A stretch of 64,000 bases of DNA from Actinomadura litoris. GTDB taxonomy: Bacteria > Actinomycetota > Actinomycetes > Streptosporangiales > Streptosporangiaceae. The stretch lies in contig NZ_WOFH01000002.1 of assembly GCF_009733595.1 (NCBI RefSeq), positions 496,001-560,000 on the forward strand, given 5' to 3'. Position numbers and translations under genes: made by a program. Below the pieces are notes generated by a model. It made no database searches. It saw only the letters and a program-made list of their open reading frames with translations, and was not told the DNA's origin. Shown here piece by piece: positions 52,952-61,248 of the stretch (position 1 is its first letter; the number at the start of each line of letters is the position of its first letter).

Positions 52952-55900
52952 GTGAGTGCCCCCCGGCTGCCGGACCACCTCGAAGTGCTGCTGACGGACG
53001 AGCCCGTCCTGGACGTGTACGCGTTCGGGCCGTGGCGCGTCCCCGACGGCCTGTACGAGGACATGCGCGAACGCGCGGTCGCCTACAACGCCGATCCGCG
53101 CGCGATCGTGCTGACCAGGCAGCTCAGCGACTTCTACGGCAAGGACACGAGCGCGGCGGGCGCCGAGCAGTGGTCGCTGCTGACGTTCCTGCTGGGTGCC
53201 TCGGCGGTGCGCGGCGGGACGCGCGGCGACGTCGACTACGAGCTGCTGTCGGCGTTCCTGGCGACGCCGGAGCCCGCCGTCCGCGACCCGATGGCGTGGT
53301 TCACCCAGGGCGGCCGGTGGCGGCCGCCGGGGCTGTGGCTGCCCGAGCCCGCCGGCGACGACCGGGAGCGCCGCGCGGTCATGTTCGAGCTGGCGCGGGC
53401 GGGCCTGGAGGTCTTCGACGGCCTGGAGCCGCTGGAGCGGCGGCGCCGGACGCTGATGGACCTGTTCGACCGGCGGGCGTCCGATCCGGCGCTGCGGGAG
53501 CAGGACATGACCGTCCCGCAGAAGGCGCTGGAGGAGGTCTGGACGGCGAGCCTCGGCGAGGACGAGCTGGCCGTGCTGCCGGAGATGGCCGGGCCGCTCG
53601 CCTACCTCGGCTGGGCGTGCGAGGGCCTGGACGCGGCGCACGAGCGGATCGCCGGGGCCGTCTCCGACGGCGACGACCCCGACGTCGCGCTCGCGCTGCT
53701 GCTGCTCGCGGCGGAGGCGCGGGTCGTCCCGGCCGAGCTGGCGGTCGCGCTCGGCACGGCGCGCTACGAGAGGCTGGAGGAGCGGTTCCAGGCGGCGCGC
53801 GAGGGCTTCGCGGCCGAGGCGTGGCAGCAGGACGTGCGCGCCTGGCTGGCCCGCGCGCTGGTCGCGGGGGAGGCCGACGCCGCGCGCGGCTGGCTCGACA
53901 TGGCGGTGCGGATCACCGGCGCCGTGCAGGGCCTGCCGGACGCGGCGATCAGCCCGCGCTGCCGGGTGCCGGTCCGGCCGTTCCAGGCCGACCTGCGGCG
54001 GCTGTTCACGGCGCGGCGCGTGTTCAACCCGCTGGGCTCGGCGCTGTTCCCCGAGCGCGTCGCGGCCGGGCGCCCCGGCCGGGCCGCCGACGAGGGGCGC
54101 GCCGCCCGGGACGAGGCCGTCGCGGAGGCGATCGTCGGGCAGCCGGAGCTGACCCGGGCCGTCCAGGACGCGCTGGCGGCGCGGCTCGCGGGGGAGCGGC
54201 CGGTGCGGCTGCTGGTCGCCGGTCCCGAGGGGACGGGCAAGGGTACCGCCGCCGAGGTGGTGGAGCGCGCCCTCGCCGAGAGCGGCGTGCTGCGCGAGGC
54301 GCTGTGGGTCTCCGACCAGGTGTTCGCCTCGCTCGGCGTGAGCGACGCCGTGCTGTGGCTCCAGGCCCGCGTCCGCGACTGCGTGGAGGCGCGGATGCTG
54401 CTGGTCGTCGACGACCTGGAGCGGCTCGTCACCTACGAGCGGTGCGGCCCGGCGGCCGTGGAGGAGCTGCGGCGGCTGCTCGCCCGCTCGCCCTCGCTGG
54501 ACGTCGTCGCGCTGTGCCGGCCGGGCGGCGACCGGCGGCTGATCGACGCCAACCCCGCGCTGGTGCGGGCATTCGAGGTCGTCGGCACCCGCGACTTCGC
54601 CGAGGACGGCTTCGCCGAGCTGTTCACCCGCGCCGCCGCCCGGCGCGGCGCGCGCGTCGCCGCCGAGGTCGCGGAGGCCGCCGGGGTGCTGCTCACCCGC
54701 ACGCCGCCGCTGCTCAACCTGCGCGGGGCGCGGCTCGTGGAGCACATGGTCGGGCAGTGCGTCGCCGCCGCGCGGGCCCGCACGCCCGCCGCCGCGGCGG
54801 ACGAGCTGGAGATCACCGACGCGGACCTGCCGCAGCGGGTCGTGCACGGCCGCCGCTCCGACCGCGACCCGCTCGCCGAGCTGGCCGCCTGCGCCGGCAT
54901 CGAGCCGGTCAAACGGGAGGTCGACGCGCTGGTCGCCGAGGCGAAGGCGGCGAGCCTGCGCCGCGAGGCGGGGATGGCGGTCGCGGCGCGGCCCCGGCAC
55001 CTGGTGTTCACCGGCAACCCCGGCACCGGCAAGAGCCTGGTCGCGCGGATCCTCGGCCGGATCTACGCCGACCTCGGCGCGCTGTCCTCGGGCCACCTGG
55101 TCGAGGTGGACCGCGCCGAGCTGCTCGGCGAGTACTCCAGCGAGAGCGTGCTGCGCGTGCGGCGGGCGGTGGAGCAGGCGCTCGGCGGCGTCCTGGTCGT
55201 CCGGGACGCGCACGTGTTCGCGCCGTCGGCCGCCGAGGGCCCGCGCGGCCGGGAGGTGCTGGACGTGCTCGGCACCGCCGTCCAGGCGCACGCCGACGAC
55301 CTCGTCGTGGTGCTGACCGGGCCCGAGGCCGAGCTGAACGGGCTGCTGAAGTCCACGCCCGACCTCGCCGCGTTCTTCCCCCGCACGGTCCGCTTCCCCG
55401 ACCTCGACGACGACGAGCTGGTCGAGGTGTTCGCCGCCAAGGCCGCCGACGCCGGGTTCGCGCTGGCCCCGGGCGTCCTGGACAAGGTCCGCGCGCTCGC
55501 CCAGGCGGCGCCGCGCGACCGCGGCTTCGGCAACGCCCGCATCATGATCAACCTGCTGGACCGGGCCGTCGCGATGCAGGGGCGCCGTGTCCTGGCCGAC
55601 GGCGTCGTCGACGAGAACGAGTCGCTGGACGAGATCCTGCTGGAGGACGTGCCCGACACGCTCGCGCGGGGCCGCGAGGAGGGGTCGGGCGACCCGCTCG
55701 CCGACATCGGCCGCCTCATCGGCCTGGACGCGATCAAGGCGGAGGTGGCCTCGCTGGTCGCCGAGGCGCGCGCCGAGCAGATCCGGCGGGACGCGGGCGT
55801 CCCGATCGCCTCCCCGGCCCGGCACATGGTGTTCATGGGCAACCCGGGCACCGCCAAGACGACGATCGCCCGGCTGATCGCCGCCGTGTACGCCCAGCTC

Positions 55901-56542
55901 GGGCTGCTGTCCTCGGGCCATCTCGTCGAGGTCACCCGCGCCGACCTCGTCGCCGACTACATCGGGCAGACCGCGCCGCGGGTGCGGGGCGCGGTCGAGC
56001 GCGCGCTCGGCGGCGTCCTGTTCGTGGACGAGGCGTACGCGCTGTCCTCGGCGGGCGGCGACGGCCGCGACTTCGGCCACGAGGCGGTCGCCGAGCTGCT
56101 GCGGCTGATGGAGGAGCACCGCAACGACCTGGTGGTCATCGTCGCGGGCTACGACGCGGAGATGGAGCGTTTCCTGAAGTTCAACCCGGGCCTGGACTCC
56201 CGGTTCCCGAAGGTGCTGCGCTTCCCCGACTACTCCGGCGACGAGCTGGTCACGATCTTCGAGTCGATGGCGGCGGAGAAGGGGTTCGAGCTGGCCCCCG
56301 GGCTGCTGGACGCGCTGCGCCGGCTCGTCGCGGGGCTGCCGCGCGGGTCCTCCTTCGGCAACGCGCGGGTCGTCCGCAACCTGCTGGAGGCGGCGGTGTC
56401 GCGGCAGGCGGGGCGCATCACCGCCGCGCACGACGCGGGCTCCGGCGAGGTCGACGCGGCCGAGGTGCGGCTGCTGCGGCCCGAGGACCTGCCGGACGCC
56501 CCGTCCCGCGACGACGCGGGGGGCTTCGGACCCTACATCTAG
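52952..56542 (+). CDS. Three-module AAA ATPase (CbxX/SpoVK-like) with unique N-terminal domain
   Basis: 1,196 residues. An N-terminal helical region (1-370) of no recognised family; module 1 (about 395-620) with GPEGTGKGT and VVDDLERL; module 2 (about 640-900) with FTGNPGTGKSLVARILGRIY but a Walker B reading VLVVRDAHVF; module 3 (about 915-1180) with FMGNPGTAKTTIARLIAAVY and a complete VLFVDEAYAL. Modules 2 and 3 are CbxX/CfxQ-like (LGxLSSGHLVEVxRADLV). CbxX-type ATPases remodel Rubisco or act in spore and ESX systems (SpoVK, EccA); no such partner is nearby. GTG 52952 with AGGAGAAGGA upstream. Confidence 0.88.
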   Translation: MSAPRLPDHLEVLLTDEPVLDVYAFGPWRVPDGLYEDMRERAVAYNADPRAIVLTRQLSDFYGKDTSAAGAEQWSLLTFLLGASAVRGGTRGDVDYELLSAFLATPEPAVRDPMAWFTQGGRWRPPGLWLPEPAGDDRERRAVMFELARAGLEVFDGLEPLERRRRTLMDLFDRRASDPALREQDMTVPQKALEEVWTASLGEDELAVLPEMAGPLAYLGWACEGLDAAHERIAGAVSDGDDPDVALALLLLAAEARVVPAELAVALGTARYERLEERFQAAREGFAAEAWQQDVRAWLARALVAGEADAARGWLDMAVRITGAVQGLPDAAISPRCRVPVRPFQADLRRLFTARRVFNPLGSALFPERVAAGRPGRAADEGRAARDEAVAEAIVGQPELTRAVQDALAARLAGERPVRLLVAGPEGTGKGTAAEVVERALAESGVLREALWVSDQVFASLGVSDAVLWLQARVRDCVEARMLLVVDDLERLVTYERCGPAAVEELRRLLARSPSLDVVALCRPGGDRRLIDANPALVRAFEVVGTRDFAEDGFAELFTRAAARRGARVAAEVAEAAGVLLTRTPPLLNLRGARLVEHMVGQCVAAARARTPAAAADELEITDADLPQRVVHGRRSDRDPLAELAACAGIEPVKREVDALVAEAKAASLRREAGMAVAARPRHLVFTGNPGTGKSLVARILGRIYADLGALSSGHLVEVDRAELLGEYSSESVLRVRRAVEQALGGVLVVRDAHVFAPSAAEGPRGREVLDVLGTAVQAHADDLVVVLTGPEAELNGLLKSTPDLAAFFPRTVRFPDLDDDELVEVFAAKAADAGFALAPGVLDKVRALAQAAPRDRGFGNARIMINLLDRAVAMQGRRVLADGVVDENESLDEILLEDVPDTLARGREEGSGDPLADIGRLIGLDAIKAEVASLVAEARAEQIRRDAGVPIASPARHMVFMGNPGTAKTTIARLIAAVYAQLGLLSSGHLVEVTRADLVADYIGQTAPRVRGAVERALGGVLFVDEAYALSSAGGDGRDFGHEAVAELLRLMEEHRNDLVVIVAGYDAEMERFLKFNPGLDSRFPKVLRFPDYSGDELVTIFESMAAEKGFELAPGLLDALRRLVAGLPRGSSFGNARVVRNLLEAAVSRQAGRITAAHDAGSGEVDAAEVRLLRPEDLPDAPSRDDAGGFGPYI

Positions 56543-56557
56543 GCCGCGACGTCCAGG

Positions 56558-57439
56558 TCAGAGGTCGCCGAGCCGCAGGTCGCCGGTCCGGAAGGGGGCG
56601 CTCACGTACTCCAGCACGAGGTCGTCGGCGGCGCCCTCCCGGAACTCGGCGACGAGCGCGCGGTAGGCGGCCTCGGTGTCCTCCAGCGTCGCGGACTCCT
56701 TCATCCGCCGCAGCGCGCCGATGATCGCGGTGCGCAGCAGGTGCGCCGGGGACACGTGGTTGACGCCGAACGACAGGTGGGTGGAGACGCCGCCGGTCTC
56801 GGCCGACGCCGCGTGCCCCCAGCCCCGGGGGATCACGAGCGTGTCGCCGACGTCCAGGACGACCTCCGCCGACTGGGCCGCCGGGGCCGGACGGGTGTCG
56901 TCGTCCTCGGTCCACCCGTCCGGCGGGGCGTCGTAGAGCCGCCACCGCTTGGAGCCCTCGGTCTGGACGACGACCACGAAGTCGTCCCGGTCCCGGTGCC
57001 GGTGGAAGCCGCTGGTCCCGGGCGGCGTCAGGAAGACCATCGTGTTGAGGGAGGCGGCCATCGCGCGGGTGACCTCCAGCGCGGACCGGCGCAGCGTCCC
57101 GTCCCAGATCTCGGGCCCGGTGATGACCATCGTGTAGCCGCTCGCGACGAGCCGCCGCACCTTGTCCGCCGACAGCAGGAACGGCCACGCCCGCCCCTGC
57201 ACCTCGAAGTCCGACGACATCAGCGACAGCGGCGCGGCCGTGTTGTCGCGGGAGAACGACACCGACGCGCTGGTGATCTGGCCCCGGTCCAGCCAGGTGT
57301 CGACGCGCGCGGCGGTGACGCGGTAGCCGTCCGACACGGCCACGCGCGCGGCGGCGGGACGGCTCGGACGCGTGCGGGCCGTCGTGACCAGGAGGTCGCC
57401 GATCGACGCGTACTCCCGGGAGGTGCGCAGGTCATCCAT
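56558..57439 (-). CDS. JmjC/cupin-4-type Fe(II)/2-oxoglutarate oxygenase
   Basis: 293 residues. VFLTPPGTSGFHRHRDRDDF supplies the His-x-Asp iron ligands, VVVVQTEGSKRWRLYD is the strand after it, and LVIPRGWGHAASAE carries the distal His. This is the ribosomal-oxygenase/cupin-4 branch, whose members hydroxylate peptide side chains (His, Arg) and a number of RiPP or peptide intermediates. It is the last gene of the peptide locus, 11 bases after the MFS gene. GGAG lies seven bases before the ATG. Confidence 0.88.
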   Translation of the reverse strand: MDDLRTSREYASIGDLLVTTARTRPSRPAAARVAVSDGYRVTAARVDTWLDRGQITSASVSFSRDNTAAPLSLMSSDFEVQGRAWPFLLSADKVRRLVASGYTMVITGPEIWDGTLRRSALEVTRAMAASLNTMVFLTPPGTSGFHRHRDRDDFVVVVQTEGSKRWRLYDAPPDGWTEDDDTRPAPAAQSAEVVLDVGDTLVIPRGWGHAASAETGGVSTHLSFGVNHVSPAHLLRTAIIGALRRMKESATLEDTEAAYRALVAEFREGAADDLVLEYVSAPFRTGDLRLGDL

Positions 57440-57450
57440 GTGCGGGCTCC

Positions 57451-58671
57451 TTAGCGGGCTTCGTCGTGGACGAGGTGGTCGGTGACCGCGGTCTCCCGCG
57501 TGCGGCGCAGGGCCACGACGACGCCCGCGGACGCCACCGCCGAGGCGAGCGCCCCCGACACCACCATCGTCGCGGCCGGGCCGAGCGCGGCGACGGCGGG
57601 AGCGCCGGCGGCGGCCCCGGCGACGGACGCGGCCTGGATGAGCGACCCGCTGGCGGCGAACGCCCGGCCGCGCGTCGCCTCGGGTGTGCAGCGCCTGATC
57701 ACCGCGCCCTCCCCGGCGTTGCTCATGCCGTTGCCGACGCCGCCGACGACCGCCGCCGCGAGCGCGAGCGGGTAGGTCGCGGCGAGGCCGATGCCGAGGA
57801 CGCCGAGGCCGAGCATGAGGTTCCCCGCCCCGAGCAGCCCCTCCTCGCGGCCCCGGCCCGCCTCCAGCGCGAACACCTGGATGCCGACCAGCTCGCACAC
57901 CGAGTAGAGCGCCTCGTACACCCCGAACCCGACCGGGCCCGCGCCGAGGTCGTCGGTGAAGCGGTAGGGCGCGGCGACGTTGTCGGCCAGCGCGATGCCG
58001 GCGGCCAGCGCGGTGAGCGGGATCGCGAACCGCAGGACGGGGTCGCCCAGCACGACCCGGAACCCGGCCCTGGCGAAGCCGCGCCCGCCGCCCGCCGGGG
58101 CGGCCTCGCGGTGCGGCCGCCTGCGGGCGCCGACGGTCGTCATCGCGATCGCCAGGACGAGGAAGCTGGCCGCGTTGAGGAGCAGCGCCGCGCGGGTGCC
58201 CCCGGCCGCGCCCGCGAACCCGCCGACGGCCGGGCCGATGATCCCGCCCAGCGCGCGTCCGGTGCCGAGCCGCGCGTAGCCGCGGGTCGCGCCGTCCTCG
58301 CCGGTGATGTGCGGCACCAGCACCGCCGCCGCCGGACGCTCGACCGCCGCCTGCGCGCCGAGCAGCGCGACCAGCCCGACGACGGCCGCCGGGGCGTCCA
58401 CCAGGCTCAGCGCGACGCTCACCACCGCCTGGCCCGCGCTCGCCCAGATCAGGACGGCCCGCGCCTCCAGCCGGTCGACGATCGCGCCCGCCACCGGCGC
58501 CATCAGGATGACCGGGGAGATCTCCGCCAGCAGCAGCGCCGTCACCCAGCCCGCGCCCGCCTCCCGCAGGTGCAGGACCATGGCGAGGAACGCCGCCGTG
58601 GTGCCGAGCGTGGACAGGCCGCAGGCCGTGGCGACCAGCGCGAGGTCGCGGCGTGGGCGAACGCTCCTCAC
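57451..58671 (-). CDS. MFS transporter
   Basis: 406 residues, about 12 membrane segments. LVATACGLSTLGTTAAFLAM, PVAGAIVDRLEARAVLIWAS (MFS motif A variant), RALGGIIGPAVGGFAGAAGG and a C-terminal half with GNGMSNAGEGAVIRRCTPEA. It is of the drug-exporter-like type, plausibly for product export or immunity. The GTG at 58671 overlaps, by GTGA, the stop of the repeat-encoded frame upstream. Confidence 0.85.
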   Translation of the reverse strand: MRSVRPRRDLALVATACGLSTLGTTAAFLAMVLHLREAGAGWVTALLLAEISPVILMAPVAGAIVDRLEARAVLIWASAGQAVVSVALSLVDAPAAVVGLVALLGAQAAVERPAAAVLVPHITGEDGATRGYARLGTGRALGGIIGPAVGGFAGAAGGTRAALLLNAASFLVLAIAMTTVGARRRPHREAAPAGGGRGFARAGFRVVLGDPVLRFAIPLTALAAGIALADNVAAPYRFTDDLGAGPVGFGVYEALYSVCELVGIQVFALEAGRGREEGLLGAGNLMLGLGVLGIGLAATYPLALAAAVVGGVGNGMSNAGEGAVIRRCTPEATRGRAFAASGSLIQAASVAGAAAGAPAVAALGPAATMVVSGALASAVASAGVVVALRRTRETAVTDHLVHDEAR

Positions 58672-58988
58672 CGAACGCTCACCGCCGCGCGTGCGCTCAC
58701 CGCCGCGCGTGCGCTCATCGCTGCGCGTGCGCTCATCGCTGCGCGTGCGCTCATCGCTGCGCGTGCGCTCATCGCTGCGCGTGCGCTCACCGCCGCGCGT
58801 GCGCTCACCGGTATGCGTGCGCTCACCGGTATGCGTGCGCTCACCGGTATGCGTGCGCTCACCGGTACGCGGGCGCTCACCGGTACGCGGGCGCTCACCG
58901 GTAGCCGGGCGCTCACCGGTACACGGGCGCTCGTCGCCGCGCGTGCGCTCACCGGTACGCGGGCGCGTATTGGTACGCGGGCGCTCAC
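58668..58988 (-). CDS. Hexapeptide-repeat ORF coupled between radical SAM and MFS genes
   Basis: 106 residues made wholly of a six-residue repeat: VSARVP, with variants VSARIP, VSARAA and MSARAA. It begins with GTG 58988 overlapping the radical SAM stop (GTGA) and ends with a TGA overlapping the MFS GTG (GTGA). An arginine in every unit makes it strongly basic. It is formed from a minisatellite, so it may be a by-product; but exact coupling at both ends and no stop in 106 codons argue for translation. No ribosome binding site other than coupling. Confidence 0.4.
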   Translation of the reverse strand: MSARVPIRARVPVSARAATSARVPVSARLPVSARVPVSARVPVSARIPVSARIPVSARIPVSARAAVSARAAMSARAAMSARAAMSARAAMSARAAVSARAAVSVR

Positions 58989-58999
58989 TGGTACGCGGC
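58676..58999. repeat. Minisatellite: eighteen 18-bp tandem units
   Basis: The plus strand reads CGCTCACCGCCGCGCGTG and variants, 18 consecutive units of exactly 18 bases with no spacers. Units fall in blocks: two CACCGCC, four CATCGCT, one CACCGCC, three CACCGGTATG, then CACCGGTACG types with single changes. Block structure indicates local amplification by slippage. A decayed partial unit lies at 58662-58675. The unit length keeps a reading frame open on the minus strand. Confidence 0.97.
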
Positions 59000-60649
59000 C
59001 CCGGAGACCTGGAGCGCGCGGTCGAGTTCGCCGGGCGGCAGCCCGAGCCGGTCGCCGAGGCGGCCGAGCGCGGCCGTGGCCGAGGCGATCACGTCGTCGA
59101 GGTCGGTGCCGCGGCGGCCGAAGCCCCGCAGGCCGACCTCCTCCAGCGTCGCGGGCAGCGCGCCCGAGGCGAGCCGGTCGACCAGCCGCCGGAAGAACAT
59201 CGGCGGCGCGTGCCGCAGCGTGACGCTGTCGAGCTGGAGGCGGGAGAGGTCCTCCCAGGGCCCCTGCCGCTCGGTCAGGCATTTCACGGCGGCGGGGTGT
59301 TTCAGCAGCGTCTCCGTTTTCGCCAGCAGCGCGTCGATCCGGCCCTGGTAACGGGAACCGAAACTCCAGAGGAGATTCCACCAGACGCGCAGTTCCGCGT
59401 GCTCGAAAAGCTCGGCCGTGTCGGGGAGCGTGCCGGCGGCGAACGGCCTTCCGAGGCGTTCCTCGTAGTATTCCCGGATGGGCGTTCCCTCGTACAGCGC
59501 GAGGCTCGTGTAGAAATGCTCGTGCGGATAGTGGTCGAGGAAATGCCGTTCGATGAAATCCATGTTCAGGCGGAGGTCCTCGACGGTGCTCGCCGGGTCG
59601 ACCATGATGAAGTCCAGCGCTATCTCCACGCCGATCCGGTTGAGGAACGCCACGGCCGCGTCATTGACCTCCGGGCCCACGCCCTTGGCGAGCCGGCGCA
59701 GCACGGCCGGTGAGGCGCTCTCCACGCCGACCTCGATGAACCGCAGCCCGAGCGCCCGCATCTCCATGATCGCGTGCTGGGCCTTCAGGATCTGGTTGAC
59801 GCGCGTCCCGAAGCTGAAGGTGACGCGGTCGTCGGCGGCGTGCAGCGCGCGCACGATCTCCAGCGCGCGGCCCGCCTGGACGAAGAAGTTCGCGTCGCTG
59901 AAGTAGACGTGCCGGTAGTCGACGTCGTCGCGCTCCCGGAAGAACTCCAGCTCCTCGACCACGTTGCCCGGGCTGCGGGAGCGGTAGCGCCGCCCGATCG
60001 TGAGGACGCCGCAGAAGCTGCAGTTGTAGGGGCAGCTCCGCGAGGTGTTGATCGTCAGGGCGGGGCGCAGCTCGTCGCGGAGCGCGTCGTAGAAGTGGAG
60101 CCTGGCGTAGGCGCGGTCGGTGACGAAGTCGGCCGCCGGGAACGGGAGCGAGTCGAGGTCGTCGAGCGCGGGCAGCTCGGCGTTCACCTGGACGGCGGCG
60201 CCCTCGCGCCAGGTGAGGTTCGGCACCGCGCCGAGCCCGTCCGGCCCCGACTCCAGGCATCGGACCAGGTCGAGCGTGGGGTGCTCGCCCTCCCTGCGCA
60301 CGACCGCGTCGACCTCGGGGTGGTCGCGGAGGATCCGCCCGTGGGTCGCGGTGGCCTGCGGGCCGCCCATGACGACGAAGCAGCCGGGGTTGCGCCGCTT
60401 GACCTCGCGGGCCATGTCGAGCGCGATGGGGAACGACTCGTTGTAGACCGACATGCCGAGCAGGTCGTGGTCCCACAGCCGGTACTGCTCCACCAGGTCG
60501 GACGCGCCGGTCGTGGAGTCGCCGAAGTCGAAGCCGGTGGAGCGGTACCCCCGCGACTCCAGGAAAGCCATGATGTAGGCGAGGCCGATCGGGATGGACT
60601 TGCGGCGGTCGGAGAACCCGACCGAGGGGTTGAGGAACGCGATCCGCAT
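58985..60649 (-). CDS. B12-binding-domain radical SAM enzyme
   Basis: 554 residues. An N-terminal B12-binding-type domain (AFLNPSVGFSDRRKSIPIGL, VYNESFPIALDMAREV, VVMGGPQATATHGRIL) is followed by the radical SAM CxxxCxxC motif SCPYNCSFCGV near residue 208 and VYFSDANFFV, GVESASPAVLRRLAKGVG. The C-terminal 180 residues are of no recognised domain. Cobalamin radical SAM enzymes methylate unactivated carbons or do other C-C/C-S chemistry, including on RiPP peptides. Starts seven bases after the PqqD-like gene. Part of the gene (about 59,280-59,660) is less GC-rich than its neighbours. Confidence 0.88.
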   Translation of the reverse strand: MRIAFLNPSVGFSDRRKSIPIGLAYIMAFLESRGYRSTGFDFGDSTTGASDLVEQYRLWDHDLLGMSVYNESFPIALDMAREVKRRNPGCFVVMGGPQATATHGRILRDHPEVDAVVRREGEHPTLDLVRCLESGPDGLGAVPNLTWREGAAVQVNAELPALDDLDSLPFPAADFVTDRAYARLHFYDALRDELRPALTINTSRSCPYNCSFCGVLTIGRRYRSRSPGNVVEELEFFRERDDVDYRHVYFSDANFFVQAGRALEIVRALHAADDRVTFSFGTRVNQILKAQHAIMEMRALGLRFIEVGVESASPAVLRRLAKGVGPEVNDAAVAFLNRIGVEIALDFIMVDPASTVEDLRLNMDFIERHFLDHYPHEHFYTSLALYEGTPIREYYEERLGRPFAAGTLPDTAELFEHAELRVWWNLLWSFGSRYQGRIDALLAKTETLLKHPAAVKCLTERQGPWEDLSRLQLDSVTLRHAPPMFFRRLVDRLASGALPATLEEVGLRGFGRRGTDLDDVIASATAALGRLGDRLGLPPGELDRALQVSGAAYQ

Positions 60650-60656
60650 GCGAGCC

Positions 60657-60902
60657 TCACCCGCCGCCGCGAACGGGCTCTTCGGCGGAGGCGATCACGC
60701 GCCTGGACACCAGCGCGTGCACGAAGGCCCTGTCCTCCTCCGCCATCGCCGGGGCGTCGCAGCGCCCGGTCGCGGCCAGGTCGCGCCACAGGGCGCTGGC
60801 CCGCTCGTTCAGCCGGACCGCCGATCCGCCCGCGCCGGCGCCCGCGACGTAGACGCTGCCGCACTCGTCGAGATAGGGCGTGAGAATGGTGTAGAACGCC
60901 AC
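60657..60902 (-). CDS. PqqD-like RiPP recognition element
   Basis: 81 residues. SVYVAGAGAGGSAVRLNERA followed by SALWRDLAATG is the PqqD pattern (strand, then V-LN-x-ASALW helix), and the last 30 residues fit the third helix (AFVHALVSRRVIA). PqqD-type domains bind the leader part of precursor peptides and present them to radical SAM enzymes. Located between the peptide gene and the radical SAM gene with GTG at 60902 and AGGAGG eight bases upstream. Confidence 0.7.
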   Translation of the reverse strand: MAFYTILTPYLDECGSVYVAGAGAGGSAVRLNERASALWRDLAATGRCDAPAMAEEDRAFVHALVSRRVIASAEEPVRGGG

Positions 60903-60924
60903 CGCGATGACCTCCTGATGGGCC

Positions 60925-60956
60925 GCCGCCGCGGAAGGGGCGCCTCCCGCGGCGGC
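60925..60956 (-). terminator. Strong hairpin between peptide and modification genes
   Basis: GCCGCCGCGG pairs perfectly with CCGCGGCGGC around a 12-base loop, 20 bases downstream of the peptide stop and 22 upstream of the PqqD-like start. Hairpins in this place commonly reduce readthrough from an abundant precursor mRNA into the enzyme genes. Confidence 0.65.
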
Positions 60957-60975
60957 CGCCGCCTTGTCGGGGTGC

Positions 60976-61125
60976 TCAGCCAGAGGTACCCGAATAGCGT
61001 TTTCCGAGCATCTTGGTGTAGGTCGCGCTGCCCATCGCCACGTCCGTGAAAGCCGGGGCCTCCCTCTTGGTCTCGCGAAGCTCGTCCCGGACCAGTTCGC
61101 GTAGCGACTTGCGATCCGTGCTCAT
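60976..61125 (-). CDS. Candidate RiPP precursor peptide, 49 residues
   Basis: MSTDRKSLRELVRDELRETK is a charged, probably helical leader, then REAPAFTDVAMGSATY and a C-terminal TKMLGKRYSGTSG. The ribosome site GAGGGGGGAGG, four bases before the ATG, is among the strongest in the window. The core is likely within residues 28-49, with two Tyr (36, 44), Lys38, Lys42-Arg43 and several Thr/Ser/Gly. No Cys, so not a sactipeptide or lanthipeptide of the usual kind. A longer in-frame start (61239 or 61212) exists but lacks a ribosome site. Confidence 0.7.
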   Translation of the reverse strand: MSTDRKSLRELVRDELRETKREAPAFTDVAMGSATYTKMLGKRYSGTSG

Positions 61126-61248
61126 GATGCCTCCCCCCTCTCCGGATGATCGTCGAACGCTCGACGTGATCCATTGTCGGGCGATCTCCAATTCGCTACT
61201 TACAAGTGCCATCCTCATTGTTGACCATGCCTTTAGCAATGCCCTTGA

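Noticed and set aside
52853..56724. Long open frames antisense and in another forward frame over the triple-AAA gene
   Set aside because: Both exceed 1,000 codons but are Arg/Gly/Pro/Ala-rich with no motifs; they arise because third-position GC removes stop codons. The chosen frame has all the AAA motifs.
58676..58999. CRISPR array
   Set aside because: The units are contiguous 18-base repeats without spacers and there are no cas genes, so it is a minisatellite.
60809..61174. 121-codon minus-strand frame over the peptide gap
   Set aside because: Runs through the hairpin and two better-supported small genes in another frame; no ribosome site.
61196..61228. Ten-residue frame MVNNEDGTCK as an alternative precursor peptide
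   Set aside because: Very short, ribosome site too close to the start, and the 49-residue frame downstream has a far stronger one; kept only as a note.
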